Assembly (NCBI RefSeq): GCF_900465345.1 | Contig: NZ_UEGO01000031.1 | Location: forward strand, 1 to 64,000 | Reading direction: 5' to 3' | Origin: Asaia bogorensis | GTDB lineage: Bacteria; Pseudomonadota; Alphaproteobacteria; Acetobacterales; Acetobacteraceae | Length of the DNA: 64,000 nt | In this document: piece by piece, positions 17,139 to 26,252 of the stretch | How the letters are laid out: every line of letters begins with the position of its first letter | How positions within the stretch are numbered: the first letter of the stretch is position 1 | The notes under the pieces: model-generated | Databases searched by the model: none | The model's input: the letters and a program-made list of their open reading frames with translations, nothing else | What the model was told of the DNA's origin: nothing | Made by a program: the position numbers and the translations under genes

Positions 17139-18155
17139 TTAACTGGCCGCGTTGTTGGCTCGCGCAGCTATCTCGGCGCATCGTGCCATGAGCGCCTCGA
17201 ACGATTCTGCGTCATCGAAGAGCAGCCCATCCTCGACCATGCGGGCATAGTCATCCTCCAGCGCCCTCGCAGCGTCACCTACCGGCACGAGCTGCAAGCC
17301 GCCGCTGACAGCCGCTGCATAATCGATCGGCGTGCGGTCGGCGGCCTTCTCTGCGAAGAACATCGACTTATGGCGAGCGACCGTGTTCGCCAGTTCGCGG
17401 TCAGCGAAGGCAGCGTCCGCAAGACCGGCTTCGTCGAGCCGGGCGACATCATACCAGTGCCGGGCGAAGCGGTCCCCACGCAGTCGGTCCTGCTGGCAGA
17501 AGACATGGATCGCGGTCGCCTTCTCCCAGAACGTCCGCTCGGCGTGCATGACGCGCGGACGCGCTGTCGGGAATATCAGGCCATCGATCAGGTCGGAGGC
17601 ATCGCAGACAACATCGCGCAAACTGGCCGGCTCGCCCGTCGACCGCGCGCCGAACTCCAGCATGACGCTGGGGGCGACATAGCCCGATCCGACGGCGGTC
17701 GGTTCGTAGTCGATAAAGAGCCGATCACCTTCGACGCGGATCGCCGCAGCCAAACCTTCCGTTGCTAGGGCGTCGGCGATCACCGGCTGCACTACAGAGC
17801 CAACCCATTCCGGCAGCCGGCGACGAACCTCGCTGGACCAGCGCTTTTCCTCGCTTCGTGTTTTCGGCAGGCCCTCGCCATTGTCCCCGACTAGGTCAGG
17901 CGCGATGGCCCGGATGTCGTAGGTCAGATCCACATCTTCGGAAAACCGATGGATGACCTGATAGGCTTTCGACAGCGATGTGCCGCCCTTGAACACCAGA
18001 TGCTCACCAAGCGGCGCCGCGTAGAGCGTGCTCAACGCCCACACCACCCAGACGTCCTTTTCGAGCAGATGCGCGGGCCGCCCCGAACGATCAGCCGCGA
18101 CGCCAAGGGCGTCGCGGCGATCCTGAGCCGAGAGGAGCAGGAAGGTTTCAGCCAT
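17139..18155 (-). CDS. AbiEii-type nucleotidyltransferase toxin
   Basis: This 338-residue type IV toxin of the AbiEii/PF08843 family shows the polymerase-beta-like core GGTSLSKAYQVIHRFSEDVD, i.e. GGTS followed about 12 residues later by DVD. The downstream helical segment ERTFWEKATAIHVFCQQ and the HWYDVARL motif are also present. Relatives transfer nucleotides to tRNA or other targets and arrest growth during phage infection. I place the start at ATG 18155 (MAETFLLL), overlapping the antitoxin stop by eight bases. The longer frame to 18224 would be read through the antitoxin gene and is unlikely. Confidence 0.88.
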   Translation of the reverse strand: MAETFLLLSAQDRRDALGVAADRSGRPAHLLEKDVWVVWALSTLYAAPLGEHLVFKGGTSLSKAYQVIHRFSEDVDLTYDIRAIAPDLVGDNGEGLPKTRSEEKRWSSEVRRRLPEWVGSVVQPVIADALATEGLAAAIRVEGDRLFIDYEPTAVGSGYVAPSVMLEFGARSTGEPASLRDVVCDASDLIDGLIFPTARPRVMHAERTFWEKATAIHVFCQQDRLRGDRFARHWYDVARLDEAGLADAAFADRELANTVARHKSMFFAEKAADRTPIDYAAAVSGGLQLVPVGDAARALEDDYARMVEDGLLFDDAESFEALMARCAEIAARANNAAS

Positions 18156-18741
18156 AGGCCGCCTTCCCGACACTCTGCGCCAACCATGTCGGAAGCTGCG
18201 GCGCGGCCGCCACCAATTCGCCAAATGCGCTGGGCGGCAGCTTTCGCTTCAATGTCCTGAGCGCAGTTTCGGCTTTCTCCGGGCCGAGCCAGGCCAAGGC
18301 CCGGACGGCCTCTCCCGCCGGCCGGTTGGCCAGAGCCAATTGCCAGCGCGGGGCATGGCGCAATTCCACGACCTGCTTGCCGAGATTCATCTTCCGGCTG
18401 CGCCCAGAAGTCAGATAGACCGAGCGAACCGGCACCTGTGTCGTCAGGCCAAGGACGTTTGCGGCCGCCGCACCGTTCGAGACAATGGTCTCGCCACGCT
18501 GGCTGGCAAGGGCCTCCACAGCCTGTTCGACCGACGGCGCGCGCGTCCCGAACCGACTGGCGACGGGGCGGAGATAGACACCACGCCCAGCCCGGATGAG
18601 TTGCTCGCGCTCGGCCAGACGCGACAAGGCCTGGTCCACTGCGGCGCGATTGCCGAGATGGAGCAGCCCCTTAGCGGACACAGAAGCGCCCTCGGGCAAA
18701 CCCGCCATATGCGACAGAATCTGTTCGGTCAGCCGTGTCAT
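18148..18741 (-). CDS. AbiEi-type antitoxin (DUF6088-like)
   Basis: This 197-residue partner of the AbiEii toxin has an N-terminal winged-helix region (LTEQILSHMAGLPEGASVSA to EREQLIRAGRGVYLRP), followed by the AbiEi antitoxin-like domain (SRFGTRAPSVEQAVEALASQ; RSVYLTSGRSRKMNLGKQ). Family antitoxins repress their own operon and neutralise the toxin. I chose ATG 18741 because AGGAGA lies seven bases upstream. The extension to 18822 would read through the promoter. A promoter with flanking inverted repeats sits just upstream. Confidence 0.85.
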   Translation of the reverse strand: MTRLTEQILSHMAGLPEGASVSAKGLLHLGNRAAVDQALSRLAEREQLIRAGRGVYLRPVASRFGTRAPSVEQAVEALASQRGETIVSNGAAAANVLGLTTQVPVRSVYLTSGRSRKMNLGKQVVELRHAPRWQLALANRPAGEAVRALAWLGPEKAETALRTLKRKLPPSAFGELVAAAPQLPTWLAQSVGKAAYG

Positions 18742-18751
18742 TGTCTTTCTC

Positions 18752-18788
18752 CTGTCAGGAACATACGCAGTTTTCTGACAGTTTTCAA
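18752..18788 (-). promoter_or_regulatory. AbiE promoter with inverted-repeat operator
   Basis: On the minus strand TTGAAA (18788–18783) and TATGTT (18765–18760) are separated by exactly 17 bp. Two arms, CTGTCAG (18752–18758) and CTGACAG (18775–18781), form a perfect 7-bp inverted repeat that brackets the -10 box and abuts the -35 box. This is the expected layout for autorepression by the antitoxin. Confidence 0.65.
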
Positions 18789-18822
18789 GGAAAGCGCCTT
18801 CGGTGCGAAAAAGCACGGACAA

Positions 18823-18983
18823 GGGGGAAAGCCTTCCCCTGCGGTCGAGCCAAAGGGTCTCGCCCGACCCCTTCTGCGGGGAGATCCCCGCAACGCCCCC
18901 ATAGAGTGAGAGTGCGGACGGGTTTCCCGTGACGGGTTGAGGGCTGGAGAAGAGGTTTCCGGCGCCCGTCGCGGAGAACCGCG
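18823..18983 (+). promoter_or_regulatory. GC-rich leader upstream of the ArdC-chimera gene
   Basis: This stretch of about 160 bp between the divergent AbiE and helicase operons contains several short complementary runs (for example 'ctgcggggagatccccgcaa' at 18876–18895 and 'gacgggtttcccgtgacggg'). It has the look of the leader that often precedes ardC-type genes in alphaproteobacterial mobile elements. The function is unproven; the operon promoter should lie here. Confidence 0.35.
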
Positions 18984-21900
18984 ATGTTCAGCAAAAACCA
19001 CAGTGCCCGCGCCAGTTCAGGCCGGGCGAGCCTCTATGACGACATCACCGACAAGATCATCGCCGAGCTTGAGGCGGGCCGTGCGCCCTGGGTCCAGCCA
19101 TGGGGATCGGCCGCGGCCAAGGCGCCGCTCGCCATGCCCCGCAACGCTGCGACCGGACGGCACTATTCCGGCATCAACGTGCTCATCCTCTGGGGGGCGG
19201 TGATCCAGCACGGCTTCCCCGGCCAGAGTTGGCTCACCTTCCGCCAGGCACTGTCGCTGGGCGGCAATGTCCGCAAGGGTGAGCATGGCACGACCGTCGT
19301 CTATGCCGACCGCTTCACGCCGGAGGACGAGAAGCGCCGAGCCCGCGAGACCGGCGAGGACGCCGCCGCGATTCCGTTCCTCAAGCGCTTCACCGTCTTC
19401 AACGCCGCGCAATGCGACGGCCTGCCGGACAACACCGCCGCCAGTACTGCGATCGACGAAATCACCTGCTCGACCATCCACGGGTTTTGCCAGCGCCTCA
19501 TCAAGCCCTATCCGGCGGAGGCGGACATCGACCCCGGCGCCGGCGTAATGGATCGCAACCAGGCCGATCTCACTTTCCTTGAGATTGTCGATGGCTGGTT
19601 GCGCGAGCGCCTGTCTGGCGGACAAGGCGGCATCCTGACCGAGATGGTGCTGCATAGCCCCGGCGAGACGGTGGCGCTGATCCATAAGATCGCGGAGAAC
19701 CTGCGCCGCCGTCCCACGCTGGCGGCCCCGGCCGTCTCTCCGCTTGACGGCCACCTGACAGCGTTCCGGCAGGCTGCGGCGGATTTTGCCAGCTTCATGG
19801 ATGGCACGGCGGCGGCAGAGCCGGAAACGGTGGCGATCGTCGAGCGGCTGGCCGGAATGGCCGAAGCCCTGGCGACCGCTCCCAACCCGGCGACGCCCGC
19901 GGGCCTAGTCCAGCTCCTGACCTCGCGGCCCCACCCGGACCTTTGCACCAAATCCGGAACCTTCGCGTCCTATCGCAAGAAGGGAAAATGGGCCGCCTCC
20001 GCCAAACAGGCCGGTCTTTCCAAGGCCGACGGCGATCGACTGAACGACGCGGCCGAGATCCACTACACCGCCTGCTGCGATGCCTGGACCGCGCTTGTGC
20101 AGGCCGCCGCCGGCCATGCCCTCTCAGCGCTGATCGACGAGGCGCATCCCATCCTGCAACGCTATCGCCACCACAAGCGCGCCAGCGCCCAGCTCGATTT
20201 CGACGATCTGATTTTCGCCGCGCGCGCCTTGCTGCGCGATCACGATGCCGTGCGCCGGGCGCTGGGAGAGCGTTTCGCCCATGTCCTCGTTGATGAGTTC
20301 CAAGACACAGATCCCCTGCAAACCGAGATTTTCTGGCGTCTGTGCGGCGAGCCGGTCGATGGCGATGACGATTGGACGCGGTTCCAAATCCGGCCCGGTG
20401 CGCTCTTCCTGGTGGGCGACCCCAAGCAGGCGATCTATCGCTTTCGAGGCGCCGATGTCGGAGCCTATGTCCAGGCGCGCGACGCCTTCCGCGCCCAGGA
20501 CGCCGACAGCCTTCTATCGATCTCGACCAATTTCCGCTCCTGCGCCTCGATCCTCACCTTCGTCAACGAGCGCTTCGAGGCAGTCCTTTCGGCCGATGGA
20601 CAGCCGGGTTTCACCGCGCTCGACCCGTTCCACGATGACCGGGGCGGCGTTTGCGTAGCCGCCCTCGACATCGCGGTGGCCGACGAAAGCGGTAAGGGCA
20701 GTGCCGAACAGCAACGCGACGCCGAAGCCGACGCCATCGCCGAGCTTTGCGCCCGGCTGATCGAAAGCCAGCCCATCATCGACCGCCGCAGCGGCGCCGA
20801 GCGCCCCTGCCAGCCAGGTGACATCGCCTTACTGGCGCCGACCAGCGCGGAGCTGTGGCGCCATGAGGAAGCTCTGGAGCGGCGCGGCATTCCGGTGGCG
20901 ACCCAGGCCGGCAAGGGTTTGTTCCGCCGCCAGGAAGTCCAGGACCTGATCGCGCTGACCCGCGTCCTGGCCGATCGCCGCGACACGCTCGCGCTCGGCG
21001 CGTTGCTGCGCGGGCCTCTGGTCGGCCTGTCCGAGGAAGAGCTGCTCGACATCATCTGGGGGCTTCCCCGCTCGGAAGACCAGCCTGACCGGATTCCACG
21101 CCTAGATCTCGGCATCGACCCGGCCGCCATCGCACACCCGCTCGCGCGCGAGGTCATCGAACGGCTGCAATCGCTCTCCCGGCGCGGAAACAGCAAGACC
21201 CCGCACGAATTGCTTTCGCAGGCGGTGGACGTGATGCGCGTCCGTCCGCTTCTCCTCGAACGGCATCGCGGCCAGGCCGAGCGCGCGCTCGCCAACGTCG
21301 ATCTCTATCTTAGTCTGTCGACCGGCTACGCCGTGCGCGGTCTGCGCGCTTTTGCCGAGGCCATGGCGACAGCGTGGTCCGACGAGGCCCGCGCCGTCGA
21401 GGGACGACCCGATGCACAGGAGGAAGCGGTTGCGCTCTTCACCATGCACGCGGCCAAGGGGCTGGAATGGCCAATCGTCATTCCGATCAACACCATGACC
21501 GGCGTGATGGCGCCCGAAAGCGCCGTCCTCGATCGCCAGACCGAGACCTTCTATTGCCCGGTCCTGGGCGTCCCGCCCGAAGGCTATGACGAGGCGCGCC
21601 AGGCGGAAAAGGAAGAGCTGGACCGCGAACGCATCCGGCTTTGGTATGTCGCGGCCACCCGCGCCCGCGAGCTTCTCGTCCTCCCCCGTCTCAACACCAC
21701 GCCGTCGAAATCGGCATGGATCGGTCTCGTCGATCTATCGCTCGCCGATCTTCCCGGCCTCGATGTCTCGCATCTGCCCGCCAGCCTCACGGCCGCGCGC
21801 ACGGGAGTGGACAACGCCCAGACACGCGCGATCTTCGCCGCCGAAGCTGAAATCATCGCTGCTGCGCAGACGCGGCTGACCTGGCTTGCACCCAGCCGCG

Positions 21901-22511
21901 ATGAAAACGCCGCCGGGACCGTGCTCCGGGAAGAGGAGGCGTCCCTCTGGACCGGCTCGGCTGACGACCAGCCCCCCGAACCGGAAGTCGTCGCCCCGGT
22001 GCAAGGAGGCCGGGAGCGCGGGCTGATCCTCCACAAGCTCATCGAAGAGGTGCTGACCGGGGAAACCCCGGAAGCCGAGGCGGCGCTGATTGAGCGGGCG
22101 GCCGATCTCATCCGCTCGCTTGGCCGGTCGCCTGTCTCCGATCCAGCCACAGGGCTGTCGGCCGACGAACTGGCGGCCTGTGTCGCTCGCACTCTGGCCC
22201 TGCCTGACATCGCGGCCTTGCGACCCGGTCTCCTGGCCGAATTTCCCGTCTATGCCGCCCAGGCGAATGACGGCGTGGAAACCGCGACGGGCGGGATCGC
22301 CGACGCACTCACAGTTGGAAAAGATGGTCGCCCAGTCGTGGTGGTCGACTGGAAGAGCGACGTGAACCCCGACGCTCAGACGCTCGATCACTATCATGCG
22401 CAGGTGCGCGCCTATCTGAACATGACGGGCGCCGAGCGCGGACTGATCGTGCTGATGACGAGGGGAACGGTGATTGCCGTCTCGCCCTCGCCGCAGACCG
22501 TGTCGGCCTGA
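18984..22511 (+). CDS. ArdC N-domain fused to UvrD/AddA helicase–nuclease lacking Walker A
   Basis: This is a chimera of 1175 residues. Residues 1–148 are an ArdC N-terminal domain (DUF1738, single-strand DNA binding; LYDDITDKIIAELEAGRAPW; SWLTFRQALSLGGNVRKGEH; FTVFNAAQCDGLP). From about 150 the sequence changes to a UvrD/AddA-type SF1A helicase that enters at motif Ic (STIHGFCQRL). It has DEFQDTDPLQ (about 437), GDPKQAIYRFRGAD (about 478), NFRS (about 515), HAAKGLEWP (about 822) and WYVAATRARELL (about 887). It ends in a RecB-like nuclease (GLILHKLIEEVL about 1013; IADAL...VVVDWKSD about 1105–1125). The Walker A lysine and Q-motif region are missing, so helicase activity is doubtful although the nuclease looks intact. 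It is the first gene of the rightward operon, 14 bp before the next. Confidence 0.85.
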   Translation: MFSKNHSARASSGRASLYDDITDKIIAELEAGRAPWVQPWGSAAAKAPLAMPRNAATGRHYSGINVLILWGAVIQHGFPGQSWLTFRQALSLGGNVRKGEHGTTVVYADRFTPEDEKRRARETGEDAAAIPFLKRFTVFNAAQCDGLPDNTAASTAIDEITCSTIHGFCQRLIKPYPAEADIDPGAGVMDRNQADLTFLEIVDGWLRERLSGGQGGILTEMVLHSPGETVALIHKIAENLRRRPTLAAPAVSPLDGHLTAFRQAAADFASFMDGTAAAEPETVAIVERLAGMAEALATAPNPATPAGLVQLLTSRPHPDLCTKSGTFASYRKKGKWAASAKQAGLSKADGDRLNDAAEIHYTACCDAWTALVQAAAGHALSALIDEAHPILQRYRHHKRASAQLDFDDLIFAARALLRDHDAVRRALGERFAHVLVDEFQDTDPLQTEIFWRLCGEPVDGDDDWTRFQIRPGALFLVGDPKQAIYRFRGADVGAYVQARDAFRAQDADSLLSISTNFRSCASILTFVNERFEAVLSADGQPGFTALDPFHDDRGGVCVAALDIAVADESGKGSAEQQRDAEADAIAELCARLIESQPIIDRRSGAERPCQPGDIALLAPTSAELWRHEEALERRGIPVATQAGKGLFRRQEVQDLIALTRVLADRRDTLALGALLRGPLVGLSEEELLDIIWGLPRSEDQPDRIPRLDLGIDPAAIAHPLAREVIERLQSLSRRGNSKTPHELLSQAVDVMRVRPLLLERHRGQAERALANVDLYLSLSTGYAVRGLRAFAEAMATAWSDEARAVEGRPDAQEEAVALFTMHAAKGLEWPIVIPINTMTGVMAPESAVLDRQTETFYCPVLGVPPEGYDEARQAEKEELDRERIRLWYVAATRARELLVLPRLNTTPSKSAWIGLVDLSLADLPGLDVSHLPASLTAARTGVDNAQTRAIFAAEAEIIAAAQTRLTWLAPSRDENAAGTVLREEEASLWTGSADDQPPEPEVVAPVQGGRERGLILHKLIEEVLTGETPEAEAALIERAADLIRSLGRSPVSDPATGLSADELAACVARTLALPDIAALRPGLLAEFPVYAAQANDGVETATGGIADALTVGKDGRPVVVVDWKSDVNPDAQTLDHYHAQVRAYLNMTGAERGLIVLMTRGTVIAVSPSPQTVSA

Positions 22512-22525
22512 CGGAAGGCGACCCG

Positions 22526-25500
22526 ATGGCCTCCCGCACGCGCTCCAACGGCCCCAACCAGGACGACCTTTTCAATCCCGAGGTCGAACTGCTCCTGCCG
22601 GCTCGGCTTGTCATTGACGGCAAGGTGCTGGGAAGCCCGGTTCGTCAGTTGGCCGTTCCTGCGCGCCGGGTGCGTTGCCGGCTTCGCCCCTTCGCCATCC
22701 GCCGCGTCAATGGTTACGAGACAACCCTGGAATCCGGCGAAATTCTGAAGGTCATCAGCGCAAAGACGGTCACGCCGCTGGAGGCCGATCTCATTCTGCT
22801 TGTGCCCGGGGCAACGGAGCCGGACAAAATCGTCGAAGCACTCGAACTGGGTGCAGGCCGGTGGATGAGTGCTTTGCCGATCGGCATCGACACGCTGGAT
22901 CGTTCCGCGCGCGTCGAGCGGCTCCAGGCGGTTTCTGCCTCCTGGATCGACGCCATTCATTTGCGCGAAGGACGGGCTGCGGCCGATGGTGTGCCGGCGC
23001 AGCCTGGCTTGCGGCGGCCCCAGATCGGCGCGCTTCATGCCGCGCTTGCCCATGCGACGCGATCGACGGACCCGGCCACCATCGTCATGCCGACGGGTAC
23101 GGGCAAGACCGAGACTATGCTGGCGCTCAACGCCAACCGGCGGTTCGAGCGCCTGCTGGTGGTGGTCCCCACCGATGCTCTACGCGAGCAGATCGCAGGC
23201 AAGTTCGAGACCTTCGGCGTCCTGAAACAGCAGAGATGTCTCGATGAGACCGCAGCCTTTCCGTTGGTCATGCGGCTCTCGCACATTCCGGCGAGCGAAG
23301 CCGAAGTCGATGAAATCTTCGACAGCGCCAATGTCGTCGTCACCACGATGCAGATCGCGGGCCGCGCCGAGGCACCGGTGCAGGAACAGATGGCGGCCCG
23401 TGCCTCCGCACTCTTTATCGACGAGGCGCATCACATCGGGGCACGGACGTGGAAATCTTTTCGCGGGCTCTTCGCCGAGCACGAGCCGCCCATTCCGGTG
23501 ATCCAGTTCACCGCCACCCCGTTTCGTGAGGATGGTGGCCGCGTCGATGGGGAGTCCATCTACACCTACCCGCTGAAGAAGGCGCAGCAGGAAGGCTATT
23601 TTAAGCCGATCCGCTTCGAGGCCGTATTCGGGTTGGATCAAGCCGACGCCGACCAGGCAATCATCGACAAGCTCGGCGAAGTTCTCGCCTCGGATCTGGA
23701 CGCCGGCCTCAACCATCTGGCGATGGCCCGTTGCAGCACCATCGAACGCGCCAAACACCTGCATAGTCTCTATGGGGCGGCCTATCCGGACTACCGGCCT
23801 GTCATCGTCCACAGCCAGCAATCGCTGAAGGAGCGGCGCGAAAATCTGGCAGCGTTACGCCGCTTTGAGAGCCGGATCATCGTATGCGTCGATATGCTCG
23901 GCGAGGGCTTCGACCTGCCCGAACTGAAGATCGCTGCATTGCACGATCATCACAAGAGCGTGGCGGTGACGATCCAGTTCGTCGGTCGCTCCACCCGCCA
24001 GGATCCGACCTTGGGTGATGCGACGGTGATCGCCAATACCGGCATCGACGATGTCGATCGCGCGCTGGCCAAGCTCTACGCCGAGGACGCCGACTGGAAC
24101 GCGCTGGTGGAGGCGCTCAGTTCGGCAAAGATCGAACGGCAGGTTCGCCGCGCCGAGATGTTCAAAGGCTTTTCGGGCGATCTAAGCGACATTCCGCTTC
24201 AGACCCTTGAGCCGAAAATGAACGCGGTCCTCTACCGAACGTCCTGTGACGCCTGGGATCCGTTCCGCGCGGAGGAACTCTACAATCCCGGCGTCTATCT
24301 CGGCATGAAACTGAACCCGCATCAACGGGTAGCGATCTTCGTGACTCGGGCGGAGGAACAGGCGCGCTGGACCTCGGCGCAGCAGGCAGTGAACGTCACC
24401 TGGGATCTGCATATGCTCCACTGGGATCAGGCCAGTGGCCTGCTCTATATCAGCAGTTCCGCCAAGGGACCGTTCGACCGCCTGGCAAAGGCGGTTTGCG
24501 GCGATACGACGCGCCGCGTGGAAGGCGAGGAGGTGTTCCGCAGCCTCCACGGTTTCAAGCGCCTCATTCTGCGCAACCTCGGCCTCACCCACCATCAGGG
24601 GCGCGGCGTCCGCTATTCAATGTATATGGGCGTGGACGTCGCCGACGGCCTCGACAGCGCAAAATCCCAGTCGCGGATCAAGAACAACATCTTCGCCACC
24701 GGCTTTCTCGACGGCATGCCGGCCTCACGAGGCTGCTCGGCGGAGGGCAAGTTCTGGTCCAGCGCCAAGGTCCATGACCTGACCGACTGGGTGGCCTGGT
24801 GTCAGGATGTCGGCCGCACGGTGAACGATCCCAGCATCACGACCGACGGCGTATTCAAGAGCGCGATGCGCCCCCACCAGATCAGCCAGCGCCCGGCTGT
24901 TCCGCCCGTGGCGATCCATTGGCCTGAATCTTTGATCACGCAGTTCGAGGAGCGGATCGAGATCTCGTTCGGCGATGAGCCCGTAACCTTCGCGGAATGC
25001 GATATCGAGTTGCTCGATAACGCTCGTTCGGGACCGCTGCGCTTCGCTGTGCGGAGCGATGAGCACGCGGCCGAGTTCGAGGTCGTCTTCAGCGACGGGC
25101 ATGCCCGCTACCCCCAGCGCGCCGGCCCCAAGGCGACGATCAAGATCGGCAGCAAGGTGCAGACGCTTTCGGAATCCTTCGGCGAGGATTCGCCACAGAT
25201 CGACTTCGGCGATGGCTCGCTGCTCATCTACAGCCACCTCTACACCCTGCCCGAAGGCGAAACGATCGAACCATACCCGTCCGACAAGATCGAAGCCTGG
25301 GATTGGTCGAAGGCCAATATCCGCGTCGAGTCGCAAGGCGCGAGCAAGCGCCCAGACTCAGTCCAACGTCTCGTCATCGACACGCTGTTGGCGGACCCCG
25401 ATCCCTATGATGTGATCTTCGACGATGATGGCAAAGGCGAGATCGCTGATGTCGTGGCGCTGCGAATAACCGACAGCGTCGTTTCCGTGACCCTGTATCA

Positions 25501-25867
25501 CTGCAAGTATTCGGGCGCGGATACACCAGGCGCGCGGCTCAGCGACCTTTACGAGGTTTGCGGCCAGGCTCAGAAGTCTGCTCGGTGGCGCGACCGGCCA
25601 GGCCGCATGCTTCAACACATGCTGAGGCGCGAAAAGATGCGCCGGGACCGTGGTCTCAGCTCTCGAATTGAACAAGGCTCGGCCGCCGCGATCAAAAAAC
25701 TCAAGGTTGGGTGGCAAGATCACCGCTTCGAGTTCGACGTCCGCATCGTGCAACCTGGACTATCCCGGCAAGCAATCGGTGAAGAAGGCTTGCACCTGCT
25801 TGCGGGAGTCGAGACCTATTTGCTCGAAACCCGCGCAATGAGGTTGAAAATCATTGGTAGTCAATAA
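22526..25867 (+). CDS. DEAH-box SF2 helicase with putative C-terminal nuclease
   Basis: This 1113-residue protein has an N-terminal module of about 160 residues, then an SF2 helicase of restriction-enzyme type: Walker A MPTGTGKTET (about 188), DEAHH (about 299), TATPFRE (about 329), GEGFDLPELK (about 459), and QFVGRSTRQD (about 484). A long middle region without assignment follows. Near 971–993, GEIADVVALR and LYHCKYSG give a D...HxK arrangement like a PD-(D/E)xK-type nuclease core; this is inference. There is no methyltransferase domain. It lies second in the operon, and its last 27 bases are inside the first copy of a 138-bp triplication. Confidence 0.8.
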   Translation: MASRTRSNGPNQDDLFNPEVELLLPARLVIDGKVLGSPVRQLAVPARRVRCRLRPFAIRRVNGYETTLESGEILKVISAKTVTPLEADLILLVPGATEPDKIVEALELGAGRWMSALPIGIDTLDRSARVERLQAVSASWIDAIHLREGRAAADGVPAQPGLRRPQIGALHAALAHATRSTDPATIVMPTGTGKTETMLALNANRRFERLLVVVPTDALREQIAGKFETFGVLKQQRCLDETAAFPLVMRLSHIPASEAEVDEIFDSANVVVTTMQIAGRAEAPVQEQMAARASALFIDEAHHIGARTWKSFRGLFAEHEPPIPVIQFTATPFREDGGRVDGESIYTYPLKKAQQEGYFKPIRFEAVFGLDQADADQAIIDKLGEVLASDLDAGLNHLAMARCSTIERAKHLHSLYGAAYPDYRPVIVHSQQSLKERRENLAALRRFESRIIVCVDMLGEGFDLPELKIAALHDHHKSVAVTIQFVGRSTRQDPTLGDATVIANTGIDDVDRALAKLYAEDADWNALVEALSSAKIERQVRRAEMFKGFSGDLSDIPLQTLEPKMNAVLYRTSCDAWDPFRAEELYNPGVYLGMKLNPHQRVAIFVTRAEEQARWTSAQQAVNVTWDLHMLHWDQASGLLYISSSAKGPFDRLAKAVCGDTTRRVEGEEVFRSLHGFKRLILRNLGLTHHQGRGVRYSMYMGVDVADGLDSAKSQSRIKNNIFATGFLDGMPASRGCSAEGKFWSSAKVHDLTDWVAWCQDVGRTVNDPSITTDGVFKSAMRPHQISQRPAVPPVAIHWPESLITQFEERIEISFGDEPVTFAECDIELLDNARSGPLRFAVRSDEHAAEFEVVFSDGHARYPQRAGPKATIKIGSKVQTLSESFGEDSPQIDFGDGSLLIYSHLYTLPEGETIEPYPSDKIEAWDWSKANIRVESQGASKRPDSVQRLVIDTLLADPDPYDVIFDDDGKGEIADVVALRITDSVVSVTLYHCKYSGADTPGARLSDLYEVCGQAQKSARWRDRPGRMLQHMLRREKMRRDRGLSSRIEQGSAAAIKKLKVGWQDHRFEFDVRIVQPGLSRQAIGEEGLHLLAGVETYLLETRAMRLKIIGSQ

Positions 25868-26252
25868 TGCCGTAGGGCATCGGCAATCTTCTTGAGATGT
25901 AAGTTCTACTACGCCGTGGGGGCAGGCTTCGTGTCATCTCTTTTGGGTTCACTTTTTTGTCGCGCAAGGCGCTGGGCCAGGTTGAAAATCATTGGTAGTC
26001 AATAATGCCGTAGGGCATCGGCAATATTCTTGAGATGTAAGTTTTACTACGCCGTGGGGGCAGGCTTCGTGTCATCTCTTTTGGGTTCACTTTTTTGTCG
26101 CGCAAGGCGCTGGGCCAGGTTGAAAATCATTGGTAGTCAATAATGCCGTAGGGCATCGGCAATATTCTTGAGATGTAAGTTTTACTACGCCGTGGGGGCA
26201 GGCTTCGTGTCATCTTTTGGGTTCACTTTTTTGTCGCGCAAGGCGCTGGGCC
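25841..26252 (+). repeat. three tandem 138-bp repeats at the helicase/DUF6361 junction
   Basis: Copies begin at 25841, 25979 and 26117 (138, 138 and 136 bp). Each contains the helicase 3' end with its TAA, the intergenic sequence, the GTG start region of the next gene, and its first codons. Copies 1 and 2 have CATCTCTTTTGGG; copy 3 has CATCTTTTGGG, two bases shorter, and only that copy opens into DUF6361. The unit ends match a short homology, AGGTTGAA in the helicase gene and AGGCTGAA in DUF6361. Confidence 0.95.

Noticed and set aside
20465-21295. Long minus-strand frame, 276 codons, inside the helicase–nuclease gene
   Set aside because: Arg/Ser-rich composition, no family match and no start signal; typical of a shadow frame in GC-rich DNA.
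25841-26252. The 138-bp repeats considered as a CRISPR array
   Set aside because: The units are contiguous tandem copies that contain coding ends, without unique spacers of constant length, and no cas genes are present.
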